Of a stretch of 64,000 nt of DNA, positions 24,152 to 34,147 are shown in pieces (position 1 is the stretch's first letter; every line of letters begins with the position of its first letter). The notes under the pieces were generated by a model. That model had not been told where the DNA came from and did not search any database. It worked only from the letters and a program-made list of their open reading frames with translations. The stretch is taken from NCBI GenBank assembly GCA_954871525.1, contig OX940863.1:39976501-40040500 (forward strand), in the 5' to 3' direction. The position numbers were made by a program, and so were the translations under genes. The DNA comes from Parietaria judaica (lineage: Eukaryota; Streptophyta; Magnoliopsida; Rosales; Urticaceae).

Positions 24152-25621
24152 ATGTCAAGCAACCACGACAGAAGCGAAGAAAGCATGCGATCCCTTGAGG
24201 AGGTTGTCGCACGCCACACACGTGCCCGAGCAGCGGCTTACAAGAAGGGTCCAAGAAGGAAGAAGCCTGCAAGCGCAAGCAACCCGCGGCACCAAAGTTG
24301 CCAGAGGAAGGAATAGCTCGCCTTGAATGGCTAGAGAACCGATTCGCGAGCTTCACTGAGATGCTCACCAAGAAGCCTAATATCGAGAACACCGCCAAGG
24401 GGGTAAACAACGGATCACCCCGATGCGTCCAAGAGAATCACCTTCCACAAAGCTCAGCAGCAAGAACTCAGTCGCAAACATCCCGAAGGTCGGTCTTCTC
24501 CCGCATGGGACAACGCGAACAAGAAATAGACAGTCGCGGACCACAGAGGACCCAACGGCCACAACCACCTCACGCCGGAGAACAAGCTCCAAATGGTCAA
24601 AGACTTTCAACCTACCGCTGGACTTGTATACAATAGGAAGGAAGGCCCAATTTACCATTTGGTTCGATACGAAACATTGATGCGGAAATATCCCGACGCG
24701 ACGATGTGCTTAGCATTTTTCTTAACCCTTGCAAATGACGCATTTGAATGGTACCAACGCCTACCTAAGGGCTCGATAGGATCGTTCGAAGAGCTTAAGG
24801 AACGCTTCATCTCCGGGTTCAATAGTTTAACCGCGCCCAAGAAGGAGAAAGGATATCTTTGGTTACTCTGCCAAGAAGACAACGAGTCGCTTCAACAATA
24901 CTTGGATCGATTCACCAAAGAGGCTGCAAATGTGAATGACTACACGGAAAATGACGCCATCATCGCCATACGAGACAGACTCTAAAAGGGAGAATTTCAG
25001 ATATCTTTGGTGAAAAGACGGCCGAACACCATGGACGAACTCATGAACAAAGCAAAAGAGCACATATCGGTCGAGGAATACTTTAGAAACAAGAAAATAA
25101 CGAGGAGAGGAAGCTCCTTCCCAGGTGACAACCACTACAAGGACGAGTCACGCAGGAAAAAGATGCGGCCATCCTCACCACAAGCTTCAAGCACCCATTC
25201 CATACAAAGAACACAGCCAGGGCTTCATCAACAACTCAGGCACGGTACCAACTTCACCCCATTGACGGTTTCTCCAGCAATGATCCTAAATCTCCACGAA
25301 GAAAAGTTTGTCAAACCGCAACCTTTGTCGACACGCGCTAAAAGGGACACGTCAAGGTTTTGCGGATTCCACAAAGAAACCGGGCACGAGATATCAGAGT
25401 GTTCACACCTAAAGAAGCAGATCCAAAGCCTAATAGAAGATGGCCACCTAAAAGAGTTCGTTAAGAAACCATCTGACGAACAAGGCCGACCAATAAACAT
25501 AGTCTCCACTATCCATGTGGGTGTCATAACCAATAACCTAACTCGAGGGCGCAAAATGATGCAAGGTCAGGGCCCACGGCACCTGAAAGGAGTAAATCAT
25601 GGGAACGGAAGACGAGTCTAG
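24152..25621 (+). pseudogene. Element C gag (Retrotrans_gag, Tat-type)
   Basis: A start near ATGTCAAGCAACC (24152) opens a charged N-terminus that shifts frame before the capsid region. The capsid core (24593-24985) has YPDATMCLAFFLTLANDAFEWY, LPKGSIGSFEELKERFISGF and QEDNESLQQYLDRF, matching the gypsy gag domain. One in-frame TAA (24983-24985) splits it from 25007-25621. The latter ends with FCGFHKETGHEISECSHLKK, the CxFHxxxGHxxxxC motif typical of Tat gag. It would form the capsid; with one stop and one frameshift it is recently dead. Confidence 0.85.
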
Positions 25622-26720
25622 CTTCTCAAGTTAGCGCGATAGATTCGAAAGGAGACACCATCACCTGTACATACCAGATGCTCCCCTCCCAGGAAAGATC
25701 CTTCACGGGATACTATCTTTTACGCTTTCCAAGAAGTTTCACAGCCGACACAACGTTTCTACGATCCACTTCTCCAATGTGCTTTGGGAAGAGCGTTTAC
25801 TTTCCACCAAAAGACTCCTCGCAGAAGATCTGAGCCAGGTCGCCAAGAAGAAGCTCGAGCCTCCGCGGGAGAACCACCTTCTTCCACCAGTGCCGCCCGC
25901 CAACTCTGCTTCATCTAGGAACGGCCGCCGGCACCAACCTCTACTTCCAGAAAGCCATATGTAAATGACCGCCAAAGTGTCACGTACTGGCACTACCCTT
26001 TACCGCTTTCCTTTAAATGACCCTTCGGGAGGTCACGGAATCTTGCTTTTACGTTTCCTCCGAAGCGATGTACATATTCAAGGAATTAATGGAAAAAGAG
26101 CACCATGACTCGATTTTTCCAAGAGACCGTCCGGTACAAGTTCCTCGAGAAAAGTCGTCACTGAACTAAATGAGCAAAAGACGAAGCGAGTCGAGCCCCC
26201 GAAAAGACATAAAAAGTTTCTCTCCAACCTCTTTCGAAATTGAAGAAAAACTGGGGGGGGGGGGGGTTACGGGGTGCAATACACCGACTCAAGAAACCGG
26301 TCCAAAAAAGAAAAAACCGACTTATAAAAAAGCAATGTCGGAAACATCAGTCAACTGGTTCAGGAGATTGGGCCTATGATCAAAGCTTGGAGAGCACCCA
26401 CAACCAAGCATAGATCCTCTCAATCAAGTCAACTTAAAGGTGGAGACTTCATCTGCCGCCATCATAAGAAAGGAGTCTGGGAGCCACAGCACGAAGGCCA
26501 CGTGTGTCCACACACGAACTCCCTCAAACATGCAAGACGAGAAGAACCCCATCCACCACCAGTATAGGAAGAACATCCTGAAGTCGAAGCACGAAGACTA
26601 AGAACTCCGTGCGCGAACTTCCGTAACAATACGAATCAGCGGCGAAGATAAGCAAGAAATGGGATCGCAGCGCGAAGGCTATCTTTGAGTACGAATCCCG
26701 AAAGCCCTTTAGGCAACCAA
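25622..26720 (+). other. Element C degenerate region where pol would be expected
   Basis: I looked for DNGSS, YIDD/YVDD, DSQLVV and integrase DDE motifs in all frames and found none. The run of about 14 G at 26252-26265 may be a sequencing or assembly weak point. Short ORFs here have no recognisable domain. Confidence 0.6.
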
Positions 26721-27280
26721 GATCTGGGATGCTAAACCGACCAGCTAGACAGTACATCAAGATCTGGGACACTAAAACGACCAGCAAGACAGTACTTCAA
26801 AATCTGGAACGCTAAAACGACCAGCTAAGGAGTACATAAAGATCTGGAACGCTAAAACGACCAGCTGAGGAGTAGATCAAGATCTGGAACGATAAAACGA
26901 CCAGCCAAGGAGTACATCAAGATCTGGGATGCTAAAACGACCAGCTAGAAAGTACATCAAAATCTGGGATGCTAAAATGACCAGCTAAGGAGTACATCAA
27001 GATCTGGGACGCTAAAACGACCAGATGGACAGTACATCAAAATCTGGGACGCTAAAATGACCAGCTAGACAGTACATCAAGATCTGGGACGCTAAAACGA
27101 CCAGCAAGACAGTACTTCAAAATCTGGAATGCTAAAACGACCAGCTAAGGAGTACATAAAGATCTGGAATGCTAAAACGACCAGCTGAGGAGTAGATCAA
27201 GATCTGGAACTATAAAACGACCAACTAAGTAGTACATCAAGATCTGGAACGCTGAAACGACCAGCTAAGAAGTCGTCTCA
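26721..27280. repeat. Tandem repeat: 14 exact-length 40-bp units
   Basis: The consensus unit starts GATCTGGGACGCTAAAACGA and continues CCAGCTAAGGAGTACATCAA. All fourteen units are exactly 40 bp with no indels. Variants in units 2-5 (AGTACTTCAA, AGTACATAAA, AGTAGATCAA) recur in the same order in units 10-13, so a block of eight units (320 bp) was duplicated. Forty is not a multiple of three, so it is unlikely to be coding. Confidence 0.95.
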
Positions 27281-28224
27281 AGAACACCCATCCTAACCAA
27301 AGATGAAGTCGTTATCAAAAGAGACGAAGCCATCAGACGAAAGAATCTCGACATCTACTCGACAAGGCGGAATCAGAAACGACGGGCCCAAACCACATGA
27401 ACCGGGAAGCGAAAAGGTTTCAACACCTTGCCTAAACTCAGAGTCACGCTTGAATCTCCGACGGCGGTGATTCACGGAAAAGGCTGAGGACGTGGAAACC
27501 TCGTCATCCCGCTTCAGCACGGGACTTACACTTGAACTTCCCTAAGACGGTCACCCACCATGGAGGGCACGCCAGACAAAGACGCCGGCCCTTAGCCGGG
27601 TCAAGAATGGAAAGGTAAATTCCCTTTCAACAAAGTCCACCGCGCAGAAATATCAAGCGGAGCAGACGCCTGAGAAAGCTCGATCAAGCTAAATTCCCCA
27701 AACCCTTTGCAAGACGCAACCGGGTAAGGCAGCCTGAAAGCGAAAGGCGGTGGAGCAGCCCATCCTCAAAGACACCACCAAGAGAAGCTCCATGGCGACA
27801 AGATAGGGACAACGCCCTAGAAATCCCTCGACAAACCACCGAAAGTCGAGACACCAGCCAGCCACCGCGAGCAGCCCTCGAAGAGTCTCAAGTACCACGA
27901 GACGCTGAAGAATGCCTTCAGAACAGACCTGCAAGACAAGATAGTCGAGAGTACGTGCGAGAAAGGCAACCGACGAAGAAAAAGACGGTAACAAACACGG
28001 GAATATCATCTATCATAGAAGTGCCACAAAATAAGCAAGGCACGTCCGTAAAGGCAACCACAATCCTCATAAATACATATACGTGATCGATGGTACCGAA
28101 CGCATCAAAACTCGCGCCGGAAAAACTATAAACAAGTCGCTACTCACCAAAAAAGGGAGTGAAGATAAGTGCGCAAATAAATACAAACAGTGCAAAAACA
28201 GACTGACAAAGGAACGTTAGTCGG
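27281..28224. other. Element C spacer between tandem repeat and antisense ORF
   Basis: GC-moderate sequence with scattered short ORFs (for example 27293-27520 and 27689-28009 on the minus strand) that show no recognisable motif. Nothing further can be supported. Confidence 0.5.
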
Positions 28225-29215
28225 ACATGTCGCTCTCCTCCTCCGAGCCGATAAGATCCAGGCGCCCAGAAGGATCCACCGCCGGATCAACCGGACCCAT
28301 CAGCTGCTGACGAAACTCCTCAGGAATCTGCATACCATCGAGGAACCCCATGTCTACCTCCCGATCAGCACTCTCGTGGCGGAATTAGCGATGGAACTCC
28401 ACGAAGCCCCCCCAGAACATGTCACTCGACGCAGCCTCCCAGGTCGCCGTCCTCTCAGCCTCGGCACGCTCGGAAGCGCCTTGGACCTCGCCCCTGGCCT
28501 CAGCATCGTCAACCGCCCCGGCGGTGATGGAAACCTCTAAAGTATGGTTTTCAACCTCGCAAGCGTCCGCCAGAACACCCATGGGATTGCGAAGAGAACC
28601 TGAAAAAGTCACGTACGACAAGGTATGAGCTAAACATCTGATTACCAGTCAAAAACAGGGACAAGTGCCAAAGGAACACCATTACCGTGACGAAGCTCGG
28701 GGTCAAACTCCTCGAAGGCAAAGGACTTTTTCAAATCAATGCGAGTCCTATTGAATAGTCCAACGCACAAGTCGTCAGATGCCCCGGGCGTGGGAGCCGC
28801 GGAAGCCACGGCCGAAGCGCCCTCGAGACCCACGAGAGCCTTAGCAGCCGCAGGAAGCCCAGCCGCAGCAGCCAGAGCCCCCTCGGGAGCCGCAGCAGCC
28901 GCAGCCCCCTCGGGGTCCCCACCAGCCGCGGGAGCCGCAGGAACCAAACTCGCAGCAGCAGAAATCCTCGTCGGAGTCGCAGCAGCCACGGAACCCTTGG
29001 GAGCCACAGCATGCGCCGATGCTATTGGGAATCACGTCTCAGATTCCTTGAAAATTATCACGAATTGTACCTCCGAACCGTCCGGGTAACATTTAAAAAA
29101 TTAATTTAAAGCGGAATAACTTGTTATCCGTCCAACGGTCCGGATATCGGATAATAACCATTTCCAAGATCTGATAAATATTATGTAATTTAATATTCAT
29201 ATATCATTATTAATA

Positions 29216-30092
29216 GGGATAATAGCGGCAAAAGTAGCCAAACTTATGCCAAGTGTGCAGATAAATAGCCAAATCGATTTAATATCGGCGTAAGTAGCCA
29301 AACTTTGCCAAACCGTGGTCGAGGAAAATTCCATCCATTTCGGCTAACACCGTTTGCCACATCATCTCCACATGTGCAACCTAACCCACTCGTTTTGCAC
29401 ATGTGGCTAAAGACTCTGCCAAGTCATAATTAATAGAATTTTGATTTAATTATCTGAATAATTATTACAACTAACCCTATAAACTCCTCGACTTCTCACT
29501 CTCTGAAAACCTCCTGTTTGTCTCTCTCATTTAACCCTAAATACAGTGCTTTGAAAACTCTTGTTTTGTTCCAATGGACGACGATGATGGTGGCGATCCT
29601 AACGTTGGATGGCACAACCCACTGCGTGCACCTCCTCCAACATGCTGTAAGTCTCAACGCATGCATTATGATCAAAAGGTGTTGTCTTTATGCATGATGA
29701 GGAAGAAAGGTCTTAACTTTATGCATAAAAACTCAGATTTCTTACATTTTAGTATTACCAATGGCGAGTAAAGTTATTTTTTTCACGAAAAGATTCCTTT
29801 TTTCGACTTTTTTTGTTATCTGCTATTTAGCTCAAAGGCGTTATCTTTATCTTTGTGTTGAAATAATTGTCACATACAGTATTATATTCCCATATCTGTG
29901 AATATTCATGCAAAACGAGTGGGTTAGGTTGCACATGTAGAGATGACGTGGCAAACGGTGTTAGCCGAAATGGATGAAATTTTCCTCGACCACGGGTTGG
30001 CAAAGTTTGGCTACTTACGCCGATATTAAATCGATTTGGCTATTTATCTGCACACTTGGCATAAATTTGGCTACTTTTGTCGCTATTATCCC
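29216..30092. mobile_element. Non-autonomous Mutator-like element (877 bp) with long TIRs
   Basis: Terminal inverted repeats of about 183 bp begin GGGATAATAGCGGCAAAAG on the left (29216) and, inverted, end CTATTATCCC on the right (30092). The 9-bp target duplication TTATTAATA flanks it (29207-29215 and 30093-30101), and the empty site is present in sister LTRs (for example near 20225). Long TIRs plus a 9-bp TSD are diagnostic of Mutator-like elements. It encodes no transposase. Confidence 0.9.
29574..29771 (+). CDS. Small ORF in the MULE-type element, possible captured exon
   Basis: Between the TIRs, a CT-rich presumed 5' leader (29480-29570) is followed by an ATG and an acidic start MDDDDGGDPN. 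After about 24 codons a consensus splice donor, CTGTAAGT (29645-29652), occurs; reading through gives 65 residues. The arrangement (UTR-like region, short first exon, donor) is what a Pack-MULE capture of a host gene's 5' end looks like, but I cannot name the source gene. Confidence 0.35.
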   Translation: MDDDDGGDPNVGWHNPLRAPPPTCCKSQRMHYDQKVLSLCMMRKKGLNFMHKNSDFLHFSITNGE

Positions 30093-30687
30093 TTATTAAT
30101 AATCTAGTCATAATAGGAAATAAATAGAAAGCAGTAAATGGTTGCATTTATTAACCCAATGCATAAGGCCGTACCTCTATTGACGACTTCCGGCTGCGCA
30201 TTCTGAATCGGGCAGGGCTCCGCCGGTGCTGAGGGAAACTCCCGTGATCTTCCGGGATATTCTCTTGGAATCCTCGTACCGAAGCATGGGCTTCGCCGGC
30301 AGGACTCCGTCGCAAAATTTTAACTGATTGTTCTTTTTAAGCTTCCGGAGAAATAGTCTCCTAAGCCGAACCAGAAAAGAGAGATCAGAGAGAAAATTCG
30401 CAGACCCTGAGGGAGAGGGAGAGTTCAAATTTTTCTCTGGGGAAAGGTGTGAAAAATGTGTAGAATGAGCCTCCTATTTATAGGCTCAAACCGTAACCGA
30501 ATTGGAGAAATTCCCTCCCTAATTTTCGAATTTCATATATTAAATATAATTAATTATCTTAATCCAATGGTCCAGATTTAATCACATCTAAATCCAATGG
30601 ATATAATTAATTTGGGATTTAATTAAATAATAAAGATTAGGATAAAATAAAAAATCCAATCTTATCTTCTTATCTTTATAAAATTCG

Positions 30688-30728
<41 letters not shown>

Positions 30729-33166
30729 TTCGAATTATAATTATCTAGATCCAACGGTTGAGATAAATCTTTAAACCGATCTAATGGATCATATTAGTTT
30801 AGGATAAAATCAAATATAAAAAGATTTATTAAAAACAATTTCGAATTTATCCATAAACCATAATTCGCAAAATATATAAACATATATAATTAATTAATTT
30901 TCAATTCGACGGTAAAGATTAAATCTTAGACCGATCTAACGGATATGATTAATTAACCAAATTCGAAAAATGAAACTTGGTCACCAAGTTATTAATTTCG
31001 AATTTATCAATATCCTAATCCAACGGTTGATATTAAATCATAACCGATCCCATGGATAATATTGATTTTAGGGATTTGCTAAAATACCAAAACATTTAGT
31101 ACTTATGCCGCAAATTTGGAAAGACCAAATCATACCATTCGAATTTAGCTAGGGTTTCATATCATGAAACCCTAATTCGAATTTACACATATATATAAAT
31201 ATATATTTTTATTTATTAATATAAATCTATTAATTATTAATTAATTATTAATAAGATATTAATAAATAAATCCAAATAATTAAATTATATTAATATTTCC
31301 TGATCTCAATATCACACATTAAAATGTCATGGTGCCATACCATCATTTAAATTCGTGACATGTGATTTAATTTCAAAGTTTATCGAACCGATCACAAACT
31401 TAGAAAATCCATAAATCACTAACCGTTAGTCGAAATGACTTGGTTCAAAAAGCAAAGTTGCTTAGAATTTAATTTCCAACAACATGATGCTGATAGAAAA
31501 TCTAAATTCTAACTTTCTTTTATCAGTTAATTTCGTGTACCAAAATATGGTACTTTTGCCACGCTAACGATAAAACTATCTGACGTCTGCCACAGACCTT
31601 TCAGTATTATAAGTCAAGCCAAATGATTAAACATTATCCAGAATGTATTTTAATCACGTACGTATCATCCGTTACGGAGCTATCCTGGGGACCATGGACC
31701 CGTATCACTTAAGCTCCAACGAACTGCTAGTTGTTCGTCAAACCTCGAAGTGATTCCACTATAGACCCGAGGCTGCACTCTTTAGTGATACGGTATATAT
31801 TATTCCCTTTATAACAGCAGGGTGTCCATTGATACAATCAAATTCGGGTTATTGATCTTTCACTTGATGATCCACACACGAGCAAGCGGTTTCTACCGTT
31901 ATGCCCCTCATTGCATTTTCATCCTTGACTCAGTCAGTAATATTATGAGTAACCCACTTATGGTTTCGATTCATAAGTTGCGCACGGGTACCTCTCACTT
32001 CTCACCATCAACAATCAAGGGTATCATCATCACTCTGAAGAAAGCTGTGTGATGCCCATGTTTATGACCAAGCTACCCTTACTGCTGACTATCATGTTCC
32101 CAAAATAATAATGTTGGGAACAGCGGTAATATTTCGTGTTCTTTAACGGTTAAATCAAAGAACAATCAGGCCAGCAGCTTGGACTCATGATCACTCAGGA
32201 CTTAGATCGAATATCCATTTTATCATCTACTAGTGACTCAACTCCAAGTTATCAGTGACGGTCTTATATGATAACTTCCGGAGTTTAAGTCAGGTCCAGT
32301 CCAGTATGAAGACACTTCATACTTAATGCACTTCTAGTGAGTGTGATACACACAAAATCCAGAATAGGATTGTCACTTAGTCACATTAATGACCTTATAC
32401 GATTAATGGGCTCCCACCCAGTTAATCAGGTCACAGACATTTTAAGTTCATTTATTATGATTATTAATTCTTCTTCACATTGACTCTGTTGTGATAATAA
32501 TTCATAATTGCGTCCTTTATGAACTAAGGATCAAACATTCTATTTTACTCTACCAGAAACTATAATAAGATTATCATAATAAGTATCATCTTTATTCAAC
32601 GACTTGTCATAATCTTTTACAAATGGATAAAATATCTTGTTTAAGGACACATATGTCCAACAGATGCACCAGCCTCCCCGAGAGGCAAGGGAGCCGTGGG
32701 AGCCACGGGAGAGCCACCACCCGCGGCACGAAGCTTCCAAGACCCGAAGGCCAAATTTTCCCCACCTCCGATGAGTTTCGGGGTTGGCCCGGAGCCACCC
32801 TCGACCACAACGCCACCCTCCGAGGCTACGGGTGCCTTCACCGTCCGGCCAAGGGGGGATTCTACCTCGCCTTCTTTAGAAAATTTCGCCATAGCCTACC
32901 CTAAAAAGTGGAGAAACCAACACAAAAAATCACACTCAATAAGGAGATCCTAACCTATTTTTCAAGATTAAAAGCATACAGAACTTACCCGGAGAAGCAT
33001 GAGGATCTTCGGTAGACATCTTGGAGCTAGAACAAGGCTCCATCGAAGATAGGATGGCTGAAATGGAAGGCGACAAAGGGAGGAGAAGATTCAGCAAAAG
33101 AGAGCACTCCGGCGACCGCGGAACCAACTCCTCAAGCTCGTCGTAAATGGAATCACCCGCGCTCAT

Positions 33167-34147
33167 AAAAAATGGAAGCTTGGGAGAAGAAATGAGCTTG
33201 GCCGAATTTTGGAGGTCTCAACAATGGTGAGCTCGAGTTTTGGAGTGAAGAAATGAAGAAGACAAGAAGTGAAGAGGATAAATGAGGAAAGAGAAAGACC
33301 AAAAAGCAAAAAAGTACCATAAAGCACTTTATGACATCACCAAGTCAAGGTCTTGTCTCCCCTCACCCAACAACCTTAAAGTTTGAATTTTTCCCCCAAA
33401 ACCCACTTGATGAAGCCCTCAAATTCGGATAGACTTGGGGTTGACTTTCTAAAAGTCAAGATTTTCGTCTTTTAGTGCCCGGGAAGCCAAAAAATCCATA
33501 AATTCCGAAAATTCCAGAAAATTCACCATAAATCCGGAAAAATGTATGGATACTCCCCCTTCTTTTGGAAATTCAAAATTTGGAATTTTTATGAATATTT
33601 TACAAAAGGAACGTAAAGCCAAAATCGGGTAAAAAAATAAGGAAAATGACTCGAAAAACAAAAAAAATTCCAAAAATTCTGAAATTTTCCCCAAGGGTCC
33701 AGGAAACCTTTGGGATGTCCCGGTTCCCGCTAGAAATTACCCAAAAAGGCAAAAAAAAAGTTTTAAGGACCCGGAAAGATACGGGAAAGCCTCAAAAAAT
33801 CCAGAAAATCGCAAAGGCTCCAAATACGGTGCAAAGACTCCTAAGAAAGCCTGCGACAATGAGTAAGGATACAACATCCACCAAGAAAAGTGCGGATAGC
33901 CAGTGGTCTGCCAGGCAGACTCGGAAGTTTGTCATTTCGAAGAAGACCCCACCGACGAAGGGTGAGCATAAGCCAGGAGTGAAGAAGATAGAGATGGACG
34001 TCAGGCCCGAGCGAAAACCGTGGAAACCCGCACAAGGAGAAACAGGCCCTTTCCCAAAAATCCACCACCAAATCGGACAAGGAGAAGTCCGATAAAAGCT
34101 ATAAAGTTTCTCGAGCAGTGAAACTACTCAAGAAACTAGGGGGTTAT
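33167..34147 (+). other. Element C region upstream of the 3' LTR, with PPT
   Basis: AT-rich and A-rich on the plus strand, without recognisable coding; it is also the likely promoter side of the antisense ORF. It ends in a purine-rich tract, AAGAAACTAGGGGGTTAT (about 34130-34147), next to the LTR, which I take as the polypurine tract. Confidence 0.6.

Larger units (their letters stand above)
29023..32662 (-). mobile_element. Solo LTR of the Angela family inside element C
   Basis: Starts TATTGGGA (TG mutated to TA) and ends ATGTCCAACA. It is flanked by the target duplication GATGC (29018-29022 and 32663-32667). It is collinear with the other Angela LTRs, with TATA box at 30474-30482, and has no internal region. 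Without the nested 877-bp element and its TSD it is about 2.75 kb. A (TA)n tract lies at 30690-30722. Confidence 0.9.
28225..33166 (-). pseudogene. Element C antisense ORF (Tat-type aORF), three exon-like segments, interrupted
   Basis: Minus-strand gene-like unit running away from the 3' LTR. Segment 1: ATG at 33166 to 32989, ending at a consensus donor GGTAAGT. Segment 2: follows a pyrimidine-rich acceptor (about 32901), ATG at 32892, continues to 32663, then across the solo LTR at 29017 to about 28646. Removing the LTR and one TSD copy keeps the frame exactly, giving an alanine-rich protein. Segment 3: after TTTTTCAG at 28600, runs to a TAA near 28225, ending EEESDMSD, with one internal stop at 28385. 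My reading of the exon 1-2 join contains a TAG and the exon 2-3 join is out of frame, so it is probably dead or my splice sites are off. Antisense ORFs upstream of the 3' LTR are known in Tat elements such as Retand; function unknown. Confidence 0.6.

Noticed and set aside
26252..26265. Run of about 14 G
   Set aside because: Likely slippage or assembly noise; no quadruplex-type spacing of further G-runs.
26721..27280. CRISPR-like regular repeat
   Set aside because: Units are contiguous with no unique spacers, and the context is a plant retrotransposon.
28739..29089. Plus-strand alanine-rich ORF
   Set aside because: It is the complement of the alanine-rich aORF exon and runs into the solo LTR.
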